A stretch of 64,000 bases of DNA, from contig NC_084475.1 of NCBI RefSeq assembly GCF_027409185.1, positions 16,822,130 to 16,886,129 on the forward strand, read 5' to 3'. This document shows, piece by piece, positions 32,596 to 43,480 of this stretch (position 1 is the stretch's first letter; every line of letters begins with the position of its first letter). The notes under the pieces were generated by a model. The model worked only from the letters and a program-made list of their open reading frames with translations. It was not told where the DNA came from and made no database searches. The stretch is from Cynocephalus volans. Lineage: Eukaryota; Chordata; Mammalia; Dermoptera; Cynocephalidae. Position numbers and translations under genes: made by a program.

Positions 32596-32852
32596 TACTT
32601 CAAAAAGTGTGTGGAAAATAGAATTAAAAGATAACATGAGGGCCGGCCCGTGGCTCACTCAGGAGAGTGCGGTGCTGATAACACCACGGCCATGGGTTCG
32701 GATCCCATATGTGGATGGCCAGTTGGCTCACTGGGTGAGTGTGGTGCTGACAACACCAAGTCAAGGGTTAAGATCCCCTTACCGGTCATCTTTAAAAAAA
32801 AAAAAAAAAAGATAACATGAATCTTTCCATGAACTTTTTGAAGACCCCTGTG
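32596..32852 (+). mobile_element. Small foldback DNA element (MITE-like), split by a SINE
   Basis: Without the SINE, an element of about 75 bp remains. It opens TACTTCAAAAAGTGTGTGG and closes CCATGAACTTTTTGAAGAC, which are near-perfect inverted repeats. It resembles short mariner-related elements. Confidence 0.7.
32640..32806 (+). mobile_element. Dimeric tRNA-derived SINE, near consensus
   Basis: GGGCCGGCCCGTGGCTCAC to ACCGGTCATCTTT and A17. AAAAGATAACATGA is duplicated at 32626-32639 and 32807-32820. Confidence 0.95.
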
Positions 32853-33000
32853 TATATACATACGTGTGTGTGAGGGTGTGTGCGTACGTATATATACGCA
32901 CACATCCTATTGGGTTTGTTTCTCTGGAGAACCCCAACTGATATAGGATCTAGAATAAGGAGAAAGAGGCTTCTGCTCATTTTGTAAAAAATGTCTTTTC

Positions 33001-33097
33001 TTTTCTTTTTTGTAGCTGACCTCGGTGTGGAGATCTCAGCCCTTGACCCTGGTGTTGTAGCACCACGCTCTAACCAGCTGAGCTATCTGGCCAGCCC
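33001..33097 (-). mobile_element. tRNA-Ile-derived SINE monomer
   Basis: Reverse: TTTTTGTAGCTGACCTCGG to CAGCTGAGCTATCTGGCCAGCC. AAATGTCTTTTCT is duplicated on both sides. Confidence 0.88.
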
Positions 33098-33099
33098 AG

Positions 33100-34390
33100 A
33101 AATGTCTTTTCTGATGTTTGAAGTGAGACTTCATTCGGTCAGTTGTTTTTTTTTTTTAACATTTTCTTTATAAGACCAGCCTGATCCTTGAGGCTCGAAG
33201 TCTGCTGGATCCCTTCTGCAGGAACAAAAACTGCTCTGCCTGCTGCAAGGTGACATTTTTCACATACAACTCTATTTCAGTTTTCAAGTCTTAAAAAAAT
33301 GATCCTGTTGTTAACTGGGCTGCAGTTTCAGCAAGAATTATGGACAGATGATCTCCTCTGCCCTAAAATTCGGAAGACAAAGGGTCACATGGGGGCAGAT
33401 TTGGCATGAAGTGTTGTCCAAGAATGGATGGGACAAAACCAAGAGGGGTGTGCTTAGAATTGCTCAGCACTGTCCTCAAGGAATGAACCAAGGTCAATCT
33501 TTGCAACACAAGAGAACATTTCAGGCAATTATTCAGGAGTTTTGCATCCACATTGCACTACTCCAACTTGAACTTTGGAAAAATGTGGGGGCTTTCCTTG
33601 TTTTTATTCTCTGAACAGGCCTTGGCAAGCTGAGACTGAATGATCTTTATTTCTAAAAATAATACCAACTTGGATCTCTAAGCTGATTCTCTCTATAGGA
33701 TACCAGAAACCTGCTGAGGGCAAGAGCAAAATACTGGGCAGACATAGCCAAGCATGCTGGGAGTGATCCTTCCCAACTCCAGCAAGGACAGTGGTAGAGA
33801 GCAGCTGCCGTGATGGATGCTGGAAAACTGGAGATGGAATTGCAAGGTGTGGCATCCTCCACAACCAAAGACCTCAGCTACACATGGGCTTTTCAGTAGC
33901 TCTTGGCAGAGGCCTTTGGAGGCATTTCAGGGTAGCACAAATACCCACACATCACTGAAGACTTTGGTTCAAGTAGAAAGCATCTAGTGCCTTCTAGCAC
34001 CTTCTCTCTCTGTACTACAGAAGCTCCTGCCAAACAAGATGTTTCTTTGCCCGTTTGGCCAGATTCATAGCAGCACTGGCAAGATGGGATGAAAGAGAAA
34101 GAAATGGAGAAAGGAAAAAGGCCAGGGCTGGAGTGGCTGAGATGGTAGGAGATGAACCCTAAGGAAACAGAGTATAACAAATCATGATGCAAGTAATTCA
34201 GGAAGTCACAAGGTTTTTGGCTCAAGTGTTTCAGATTTGTCCAGTTCAAGGGGATCCGGGTTTATAGTAGCTAAACCCCCCAAACAATACAAATGTCCAT
34301 TGATAACTGTGGCTCAGCCATAAACTGTCACATTATGTGGTCACTTGCTGCCATCCAGGGCAGGGTGCAGTGTGGGTAGATATGAGCATT
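33100..34390. other. Intergenic, no feature recognised
   Basis: No long frame with family resemblance, no SINE and no clear repeat is visible in this stretch. Confidence 0.6.
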
Positions 34391-34392
34391 AT

Positions 34393-34530
34393 CTCAGGAG
34401 CCAGACCCCAGGAGCCAACTCCTACCAGCTGCATGAACTTCAGCAAACAATGATGCCTTCCTCTGCCTCGGATTGCCCCTCCATGCAGTGGGGATAACAG
34501 TAATTGCTATCTTACAGGGTTTTGTGGGGG
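34393..34530 (+). mobile_element. MIR remnant
   Basis: Order of GCATGAACTTCAGCAAACAA, CTCTGCCTCGGATTGCCC, GTGGGGATAACAGTAATTGC and TTACAGGGTTTTGTG matches the MIR core and tail. Confidence 0.65.
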
Positions 34531-34579
34531 TTGAGTGAGTGTAGAGGCCCATCTGGCATGGGCCTCAGGCTGCTTCTTC

Positions 34580-34850
34580 TCATAGTGGAAAGTGGCAGGC
34601 AGCCAGCGGGTACAAGTGCATCACGTGGTAAGAGGAAGCAAGAGAGAGATGGGAATTGCCAGGGTCTTTTAAACAACCAGCTCTCATGGGAACTAATACA
34701 GTGAGAACTCACTCATTAATCCCCCCACCCCAAGGGAGAGCATGAATCCATTCATGAGGGATCTGCCCCTGTGACTCAAAGTGTCCCACAGGGGATCAGA
34801 TTTCCACGAGTTCTGGGAGGACAGTACCTCCAAACTCTATCAGTAAGGGA
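34580..34850 (-). mobile_element. MST/MLT1-type LTR fragment
   Basis: Reversed MaLR wording: CACGTGGTAAGAGGAAGCAAG, GAGAACTCACTCATTAATCC, CATTCATGAGGGATCTGCCC, ACCTCCAAACTCTATCA. Confidence 0.65.
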
Positions 34851-36700
34851 GATGAGAAGTAGTTATACATATTTATCAATCAAGAAAACAGAAACTACAT
34901 CTGTTATGTCAACAAATAATTTAGTACAGGGAATTGGTTAAATGAGTATCGCAGGACAGAAAGGGCAGGAAGCAGACAGACACTGGGGGAACAGAGAGAG
35001 AGTAACCGAGGGGGGCAGTGACCCCACCCATGTGGCAGGAGAACAAACAGGAGAGGTTGGAGTTGTCAGTCCTGGAAACCTGGAGAAGCGGCCCCACAGA
35101 GCCAGGACTCAAACTCTGAGGAGGTCAGTTCTGGGAGTGCAGGGACACTGGAACCAAATGTCCCCGTTGCCAGGAGACGCTCAGGAGACCTGTGAGCAGA
35201 TAGGAAGCAACGGGCCAGCCTTCTCCTCCAGCCCAGCAGGCCCTCCTGGCGCCCCCTGTTGGCAGCAGCTGGCCGGGAGGAGCCCCAGGGGCATCACAGA
35301 GCTGAGCACAGAAAGACAGATGGGTGTTTCCTGACCCTCCTGTTAACTGTCAGCTGAAACTGCCCCCATAACAAAAGACAGACTAGCAAGAAAAACCAGT
35401 TTATCTATGTGTACATTTCACGGGCACGTGCGAGACACCAGGGAATGACCGTTCTTAAAGAGTGGCTTTCAGTTCCAGCTTATGTAGCGTCTTCAACAAA
35501 GAACAGTAAATTCTGGAGAAGTGACAAGACTTTTTTTTCTTGAGTAGTGACAAAGGACAAGGACTTTGAGTCTCCAGGGGTGGCAACTTGGACAACAAAT
35601 AACTGGCAGATGAAGGCTGGTTAGCACAGCTTGTTCATGTCCATTCCTCTGGTGCCATCTCCAGGCCTATGAGAGTCCCAAGTTGTCTTCAGAGGCTGAC
35701 CTTTGCTCTCCCTGGCAGAAAAGGGACTGGGACACCTTTGGTCTTTGCAAATCTATGTCCTGCTTTTAGGCAACTAGAGGGAGAGCAGAGAGCTTTCCTG
35801 CATCTGCTGCTTCTTAACTGCCTTCAGCTCAACAATCCTTCATATTTTGGGGAGGCACGTTCTGGTCTCCCAGAGGATGGTCTGGACTCTAGACAATGTC
35901 CCTGTGCCTTCCTCCCCACAGCCTCATGATAGTGGATTGGAGGAGAATAGTGGGGTGTTCAAGGCCAGAGGAACAAGACCCTTAGGAGTCGGTTTAAAGG
36001 CCAGGTCTGAATTACAGTGGTGGCCATAGGAGGGAGAAAATGGGACAGACCCGCATAATGGAGCTCAGCACTTGAAAAGTGGTTCTGCTGTGGCCACAAG
36101 AGTGGGGGATGAGGACGAAGATCATTCTAGATGGGGGAGAGACTGTGGCAGGGGTCCAACTCCCAGATCTCAAGGTCCTGCATGTTCTCAGAAGGAGTCG
36201 AAGCCAAGAAGGTTGGGAGCCTGAGACCAGAGACCTCAGAAGATGAGGAGATGAGGAGTGGACCGGAGGCAGGTCAGAGGTCCCGAGTGGTGGGGGCCCA
36301 GCAGCAGGGGGCAGAGCAGGGGGGCTCTGTGGGAGGAATGTGGTGGTTTGGAGGCCACATGGGGAGCTAGTGGGCCATGGACACTGTACCAGTGGTGGGC
36401 GGGGGGCAGGACGCCCTGGCCCAGGAGGGGCAGCTCTGGAGCCAGACAGACCTCAGCCTGAGCCTGCCTCGAGGGTTGCCCTGAGAACAAAATGAGATGA
36501 CAGGTGTACGAAAATGACAGGAGCACCTCGTGGGGTCTTTCCTATTTTCTGAGAATTAGATCCCAAGGCTGAGAATCCACCCCCGCCCCCGGATTCTCAG
36601 TTCAGACAACCACCAGCTGGGAGACGCCGCTCAGCCTGGCACTGACCCCTGTGTGTGATGGAGAATTTGGCTGGCCTGTGTCCTGTCCCCGGGAGGTAGC
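34851..36700. other. Intergenic, no gene recognised
   Basis: Mixed-composition DNA. The part 35330-35930 reads like an old ERV-type repeat (ACTGCCCCCATAACAAAAGAC and onwards) but I cannot assign it. Nothing coding is supported. Confidence 0.5.
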
Positions 36701-37360
36701 CTTTACATTCCTGGAATTTCCTGATAGTTGTGTCTTTGTTACCCATGGGGCCCTTCAGACCACACTTGGTAGTTCATGCTAATGAGATGACTGAGGATGG
36801 GGGCTGGTCACCCCAGAAAGACCAACCTCGAGATTAGAGGGACGGGGCTTTGAGCCACCGGACATCAGCTTGCCCTTGGGGAGGGGGGTCGGAGATTGAG
36901 TTCAATTGGTGGATCAGTGGCTAATGACTTGATCCTACCTATGCACGAAAGCCCAGTGACAACGCTAGACTCAGGTGAGCTTCCCTGGCTGGCAATGCTC
37001 TGTGTATTGTCACACATTAATGTTCCAAGACAGTGACATATCCCTAAGGATGACAGAACTTCGGGTGTGGCTCCCTCCCAGATCTCACTCTCTGTGTCTC
37101 TCCCAGTGGCTGCTTCTGATCCGTATCCTTTTGCTATAATAAAACCGTCCTATACCAGCCAGCCATCGAAAAACAGAAACAAAACTGTAAAAGCAAGTAT
37201 AACACTCTCCGGAGTTCTGAGAGTCAACCTAGTGAGTTATAGAACCTGACTGGGGTAGTAGTGGGAACCCCCAAGTTTGTAGCCAACTGGTCAAAAGTGA
37301 GGACCCCTAAACTTGCGGCTGGTGCCTGAAGTTGAGGGCTGTCCCATGTGACACTTGGCC
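36700..37360 (+). mobile_element. ERVL-type LTR-like repeat
   Basis: The stretch ends with GAGTTATAGAACCTGACTGG, GTGGGAACCCCCAAGTTTGT, GCGGCTGGTGCCTGAAGTTG. A CTATAATAAAACC (poly(A)-like) precedes a SINE-tail scrap (ATACCAGCCAGCCATCG, 37154-37185). The wording is familiar from ancient ERVL LTRs. Confidence 0.5.
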
Positions 37361-37933
37361 CAGCTCCAGAAGTCAGATGTCATTGCACCCTGCCCCAAAA
37401 GAAAGAGGATGGAGGAGGGTGGGAGGTTACCCTTTGGGGACAACAGGTGTCTGTGATGAGACGGTCACTCTTTCATAAGGACTTGACTGGTTTTTCTGGA
37501 AATCACATGGGGGTTACGAGGGTTGGGACACAGTGGAATCACTGTAAAGAGTGTGGGAGGACAGAGAAGAACATCTTGTGCCCCACCTGGCTGTCCACTT
37601 GGCCCTGTGCTGGCTGATCTGCCCCTGGGCTCCTGCAGTTTGGAACGAGCCCAGAGGAGCTGGCATCGTGGGTGGTCAGCCAGGGGGCCGGGGGCTGGGA
37701 CCACCCATCCCCTCAGAAGATGGATGCTGTACTCACGGGCCCCAGAGTCAGGATACAGAGCATAGATGGGATTGTAGATGCCAGGACTGGAGGTCAGGGA
37801 GCCTCCTCAGAGCAATATGGCATGAAGCCACCTCCTACAGTCACCAAGAGTATGTAATCCAGGAGCCTCCTAGGAGAGAGTCTCTCCTCAGCAGGCCTGT
37901 GCGGCCCTCACTTGTCTGCACCAAGTTACAGAG

Positions 37934-38134
37934 CCATGGTTCTCAATCAAGAACAAGGCAGTCCCCCAGGGACATTGGGCAAGATCCGGAGGTATTTTTG
38001 GTTGTCATAACTTGGGGGCTACATCCAATGGGTGGAAGTCAGAGATGTTGCTTAACAGTGCACAGGCCAGGCTCCCACGGAAAGGCATGATCCAGCCCCA
38101 CATGTCAAGAGTGCTGAGGCTGAGAAACCCTGAT
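37934..38134 (+). mobile_element. MER5A-like hAT (Charlie) DNA transposon remnant
   Basis: CATGGTTCTCAATCAAG, CCAGGGACATTGGGC, TTTTTGGTTGTCATAACTTGG, AACAGTGCACAGGCCAGG, GCTGAGGCTGAGAAACCCTG: the full MER5A order with matching ends (TGGTTCTCA / TGAGAAACC). Confidence 0.85.
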
Positions 38135-38254
38135 ACAAGGAATGAGCTAGATCAGCAGTGAAGACTCACAACAGACCCACAGCAGCGTCCCCGCAGGAAA
38201 CACATCTGTTTTCCATTTCTCTCCTTCCTGCCTCAACCTCATAGAAGCCAGCAC

Positions 38255-38278
38255 GGGGGGGGGGGGGGGGGGGGGGGG
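38255..38278. repeat. Homopolymer run of 24 G
   Basis: An uninterrupted G24, followed by TAGGGGTGGGGTG. It is prone to length variation and sequencing error. The surrounding 38135-39010 otherwise shows only an MIR/L2-type scrap at 38665-38725. Confidence 0.95.
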
Positions 38279-39009
38279 TAGGGGTGGGGTGAGAGACATT
38301 CCACGTCCCCTGCTCCAGGGTTGAAGCCCCAAGGTTGGCCTGTGCCGGGGAAGGATGTGAGGTCATGTGACACAAGTTTATTGTTTTATTTGTTTTATTT
38401 TATTTTTATTTTTCTTCTTTCTTTTTTTTCCCCTTTAAGTTTGACCTTTTAAATGGACAAGTCTTAAACACCAAAGTGAGGCTGTCCTAATAACAAAAAA
38501 TGACTGGAAAAGCATGGAATCAGACGAGGCGTCCTCACAGGGAGCCTTAGGCCTGGCAGAAAAGGGTGTTTTGACAGAGCACGGCTGGTGGTAGTTACTG
38601 GAAAAAATAGAACTTTTTCTTAATTGCACTTCAGCAAGACAAGTGTCCTTTCTGAAACAGACTACGTTATGTGCATCATTTAGCACAGTGCCAGGCACAA
38701 AATAAGAGCTCGATAAACGTTAGCCACTTGTGTTAAGAGGGCAGTGAAAAACCGGCAGCCCCCAGTGGAGACAGAGAACTGAAGGTAAATGCTGCCATGC
38801 GGGGACTGGCGGCTTCAAGTACAGCGCCCAGACCAAGGAAGCTGGGGCGTTGATCACCAAGGCACTGGGGTTCCCGAAAACACATTGAAGGAGTCTATTC
38901 TTAAGCTACAAACCAGTTCCCTAAAGTTGTCCCAACTCTTACTTCCAGAGGTAGAGTCCCCAAAGACGGCCGCCATCAATCCCTTCTCTCCCTGTAGGCA
39001 CACACTGCT

Positions 39010-39400
39010 CCTCACAAGGGGCATGGGGGTCTAATTCCCATCCCTAGAATCTGGGCTGGTCTTAGTCTCTTGCTTGACCAACACAGTGTGGCAGAAGTGA
39101 CATTCTGGGACTTCTGAAGCTCAGGCACGAAAATCTTTGCAGCTTCTGCTTGGGTCTCTTGGAATGATTGCTCATGGACATTCCCCTCGCGGAACCCGGC
39201 CACCATGTGACATGGCAAGGCCACATCCCAGCTGACAAGCAGCAGCCACTGCCTCCATGTGAGAGAGCCATCTGATCAGCCCCCTTAGCACTGCAGCCAC
39301 AGGAGACCCCACGTGAGAAGTCCCATTGAGCCCAGTCAACCACAGCCCCCTGTGAGAGGTGATAAATTACAGCTTCAGGCCACCGCAGCTCAGCGTGGCT
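39010..39400 (+). mobile_element. MaLR/MLT1-like LTR remnant
   Basis: GTGTGGCAGAAGTGACATTC, CTTTGCAGCTTCTGCTTGGG, CACCATGTGACATGGCAAGG, CCTCCATGTGAGAGAGCC. The wording is familiar from old MaLR LTRs; the exact family is uncertain. Confidence 0.5.
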
Positions 39401-39944
39401 CGTTACTTAGAAACAGATCATTTGAACACTTCCCTAGGGAGTCAAGTGCTTTCAGAAACATATGCTCCTTTCTTGGATGAAAAATTGTCTTTCTAGTGAT
39501 TGTCCAGGAAGGGTTCCCACAAGTGGATATCAGAGCTGTTGGAAAGATACAAGTCAAATGCCACTATGGGTCCACGTTCCAGTTTGCTCACTGTTACACT
39601 TTCCTCTGTGTAACCCAGACGGAAAAAAGAGAAAGAAAGAATTCACTCAAAGTACCATCAATGAGGCCTGGAGGGACTGCTGCCCATCAGGGGAGCAGCA
39701 GCAATTCAAAATCAGCCTTTCTTTTTATTGACAAGACAAGGAAGTTTCACAAGAAAAATCAGTTGATTCAATCATCAAAGAAGGACATAAAAACAGGCAG
39801 TGTAAAACCAGTAACAGCAGTAAACGAACAATGTGACATTCCAGAATGTAATTTGTAAAACGTTAGGTCAATTCACCAACAAACGGCTTGTCCTTAGTAA
39901 ACATTTTCTTTCCTACATACTTCCTACAGTGATTTCTTTAGCAT

Positions 39945-40122
39945 TTTTTTTTTTTTTTTTTTTTTATAAAGATGACCGGTAAGGGGATCTCAACCCTTGG
40001 CTTGGTGTTGTCAGCACCACGCTCAGCCAGTGAGCAAACCGGCCATCCCTATATAGGATCCGAACCCGTGGCCTTGGTGTTATCAGCACCGCACTCTACC
40101 GAGTGAGCCACGGGCCGGCCCA
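39945..40122 (-). mobile_element. Dimeric tRNA-derived SINE (first of tandem pair)
   Basis: Reverse dimer from T23 to CACGGGCCGGCCC. Confidence 0.94.
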
Positions 40123-40290
40123 ACATTTTTTTTTTAAAGATGACCAGTAAGGGGATCTTAACCCTTGACTTGGTGTTGTCAGCACCACGCTCACCCATTG
40201 AGCTAACCGGCCATCCCTATATGGGATCCGAACCCGTAGCCTTGGTGTTATCAGCACCACACTCTCCCAAGTGAGGCACCGGCCGGCCCC
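40123..40290 (-). mobile_element. Dimeric tRNA-derived SINE (second of tandem pair)
   Basis: Reverse dimer starting only about 7 bases after the first. TTTAGCAT before the pair and TTTAGCATATTT after it suggest that the pair occupies one target region. Confidence 0.94.
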
Positions 40291-41645
40291 TGTTTAGCAT
40301 ATTTAAACAGCATTCAAGCAGTTTTCTTAACATATCTAAAGAACAATCAGTAGGTTAAATAGTCAATAGTCATTCAAGCCGGAATCAAACCAGCAACTTA
40401 AAACAAAGTACACAATTCCGTCCCTAAACAGTGATTAGAACTGATTAGATGCCTTTGGCCAAGCGTATCTGTGGACTTTTGTCCCCTACTCAAGAGCCTT
40501 TTGGCTCATTCATGCATTACCTAAAAATCCTATTCTAAGATCAAAGGAGAACCAAGATTTCTAACCCACTACAGCCCACAGTACCCACTCCTAAGCCAGG
40601 GAACCCTGAAATGCGAGCATGCCAGCACCTCCCCTCCCTGCCTGCCCACTGCCTCCTCCTTCTCTTCCTGCTCAAATTCCAAACCTCCTTTCTAAAATCA
40701 ACAACAGAGAAACATGGTCAGGTTCTCAGAAATCTGACCTGTATTTGAAAATACAGTGTGGCGAGGTGGAAGGAGCTGGAAAATTCAAGGCTAACATCCT
40801 AGCTGGCCACCAGGGCGAGGTGTCTTAAGTCCTTGCAGTGGGAAGGTAGGTGTACCTTCATTTTACACACAAGGGAAAATAGAATCCCCTGGTAATTCAA
40901 TACCAATTAGTTATTAAGGAAAAGCATTTCCAAGATGGTATTACCATTCAACAGGGAAATAAGATTTAATTTAGTTGTAATTCATGAGAATACCTGCTTT
41001 GACACCACCTAGTGGGAGCAGTTGGATGAACTGCAGAACCAGGCCTGGCCCCCCCTTTTCTTGGAACCCCGGTGGCAGCCAGCTTTGTCACCATTCCCAC
41101 ATTCCACGCTGGTGTCTGGGAGGATGCGGGGAGAGATTGTAATAGTATGTGTCATTTCTGCACCACGCTTGATTCAGCTACAAACATGGAATAGTCGTGG
41201 GGACCATTACAATTCATGACGCCCTTCAAGAAGTTTCCTGTGGCAATTTTAGAAGTCTCTGTGAGTCCTTATTTAATTTGCCCACCCACTTGGAAAACAG
41301 GCTTCCTTTGATGCTAAGTCGGTGCTTCCCAAACTTGTCTGTGCATTAGAATCACTGGGGACCTCTGAAAAATTCCAGACCAGTTAAGTCATAGTCTGTA
41401 GTGGTGTGACCAATTTCCAGTGTGCTGCCTAGTGTGGGAGCCACAGTGCAAAATGACCCCAGCAACAGACGAGGCCGTCAGCAGCTCCCTAGGCAGGCAC
41501 TCTGTGCCTCCTCTGCAGAGTAGCTTTCCCAAAGGGACACCTGAGGCTAAACTCTTAGAGTCTTCTCAGCACTTTTGACCTCCCAGCCATTTTGTAAAGC
41601 CTTCACAAATAGAAAAGGCTGGTTTAAAAAAATTCCCATGTCTAA
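40291..41645. other. Intergenic, no gene recognised
   Basis: Only a hAT-like scrap near 41326-41390 (GGTGCTTCCCAAACTTGTC to CTGGGGACCTCTGA) is suggestive. Nothing coding. Confidence 0.5.
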
Positions 41646-41648
41646 TGT

Positions 41649-41794
41649 ATTTTTTTTTCTTTTTTTTTTTTAAAGATGACCGGTAAGGGGATCTTAACCC
41701 TTGACTTGGTGTTGTCAGCACCACGCTCACCCAGTGAGCTAACCAGCCATCCCTATATGGGATCTGAACCCACGACCTTGCCACGGGCCAGCTC
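41649..41794 (-). mobile_element. Dimeric SINE with internal deletion
   Basis: Reverse dimer. After ACCCACGACCTTG it jumps to CCACGGGCCAGC, so most of the left-unit middle is missing. TCTAATGTATTTTT is duplicated on both sides. Confidence 0.92.
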
Positions 41795-42065
41795 ATCTAA
41801 TGTATTTTTACTTTAATTGAATTTTCATTCTTTTTGTTGTTGTTACTTAGTAGGTAAAGTAACTGGTTTAATTGACTAAAAACTATTGTTTTCCCAAAAT
41901 ATAATCATACATCACGAGTGGTTACCCATAGGGGAGGGGGAGTGACTGGAAGGGGGCACGAGGGGTTTCTAGGACGCATTATCATTCTTTTATTATTTTT
42001 ATTATCAATACAAGTGTGTTGGTTCACAGAGTTTATGACCTGTGTACTTTTCTGTATGTAGTTAT

Positions 42066-42208
42066 TTTTTTTTTTTTTTTTTTTTTTTCGTGACCGGCAC
42101 TCAGCCAGTGAGTGCACCGGTCAGTCCTATATAGGATCCGAACCCGCGGCGGGAGCGTCGCCACGCTCCCAGCGCAGCACTCTACCAAGTGCGCCACGGG
42201 CTCGGCCC
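42066..42208 (-). mobile_element. Variant tRNA-like SINE (GGCGCAC type) with 16-bp target duplication
   Basis: Reverse: poly-T, CGTGACCGGCACTCAGCC, TATATAGGATCCGAACCCG, CAAGTGCGCCACGGGCTCGG, CCC. TTCTGTATGTAGTTAT is duplicated at 42050-42065 and 42209-42224. Confidence 0.94.
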
Positions 42209-42435
42209 TTCTGTATGTAGTTATACTTCAATAAAAACCTCACACATATCGCACACCTGCTGGGGTAACACAGAAAAGTGAAAGGAAGAAAATAACAGCA
42301 ACAATCAAGGATTGGCACTGAGGGCCTCCCACAAGTGACACCACTTTTTCTTGTCTATAAAGTCCCCCCAATAATGCCACTAAAGTGCTGAAGGTGCCTG
42401 TGAGCCGTTGCCTGAGGTCAAAATACTGGATTCTG

Positions 42436-42523
42436 GGCCGGCCCGTGGCTCACTCAGGAGAGTGCGGTGCTGATAACACCTAGGCCATGAGTTCGGATCC
42501 TTAAAAAAAAAAAAAAAAAAAAA
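42436..42523 (+). mobile_element. Left-unit-only SINE
   Basis: GGGCCGGCCCGTGGCTCAC to GAGTTCGGATCC, then directly an A20 tail. Sequence on both sides reads (A/G)TACTGGA(T/C)TC, a target duplication. Confidence 0.9.
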
Positions 42524-42689
42524 AGTACTGGACTCCAGATAATTTAGTGTCAGCAGAAACTGACTGGAGAAGAAGGTGCAGCCTCCACACTTCCCCACCC
42601 AGATCAGAATTTCAACTGCAGCCTTAGAAATGGACATTTTGTGCTTCACAAAAGAATGATCTTGAAAGGGACACTGCCTGTTCCTTCAA

Positions 42690-43480
42690 GTCCCTCATTT
42701 TTTAACAATCGAGGTAAGAGTCATGTAACATGAAATTAACCACCTTAAAGTGAATGGGTCAGTGGCACTTTGTACCTTCACAATGATGTGCAATCACCAC
42801 CTCTACCTATTTCCAAAACATTTTCATCGCTTCAGAATAAAACCCTGTACCTGTTAAGCAGTTACTCCCTGTTTCCTTTCCCCCAGCCCCTGGCAACCAC
42901 CAATCTGCTTTCTGTCTCTATGGATGTGCCTAGTCTGGACATTTTATACAAATAGACATACAAACAGACATGTTCTTTATGGTCTTTTGCATCTGGATTC
43001 TTTCTTTTCTTTTTTTTTTGCATTTTGCATCTGGATTCTTTCACTTGGCATGATGTTTCTGAGGTTCACCCACATTGTAACATGTATCAGGACTTTGTCC
43101 CTTTTCATGGCCAAGTAATATTCCACTATGTACACAACCATGTTGTGTTTATCCATGCATCCATTAATAGACATTTGGGATTTTCCCACCTTTTGGCTAT
43201 CGTGAATAATGCTACTATGAACATTCATGTACAGAAAGAAAAAAAAAAAAAGAAAAAAACCAAACATTAACATGAAAGTTTTTGTGTGGTCGTGTGTTTT
43301 CATTTCTCCTGGGTATATACCTACAATTGCAATTGCCTGGTAATTCTATGTTTAAGTTTTTAAGAAATCTTAAGTCTCTCCTTTTAAAAGATTTTTTCTC
43401 AAGGGCTGGTGGGTAATCCTAGCTTAGTTTTCCACATCTGCGAACTGTTTTCACGGCCGACACGCCAGCCTTTGTTGAGC
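42690..43480 (-). mobile_element. L1 3'-region fragment
   Basis: Reversed L1 wording: CCCCTGGCAACCACCAATC, CATGGCCAAGTAATATTCCAC, CCACCTTTTGGCTATCGTG, TGGGTATATACCTACAATTG. TTTTGCATCTGGATTCTTTC appears twice (42986 and 43024) around a T-rich insert. Confidence 0.82.

Larger units (their letters stand above)
30911..32945 (+). mobile_element. LTR-like interspersed repeat split by L1, MITE and SINEs
   Basis: It opens with TGATGGTTAATTTCGTGTCAA and CAGATATTTGGTTAAACATT to about 30990. It resumes at about 32425 with GGGTGGACTTTGAGTAAAGC and closes with TTTCTCTGGAGAACCCC and AACTGATATA. This order is familiar from a common mammalian repeat, but I am unsure of its name. Everything between is later insertion. 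Confidence 0.65.
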
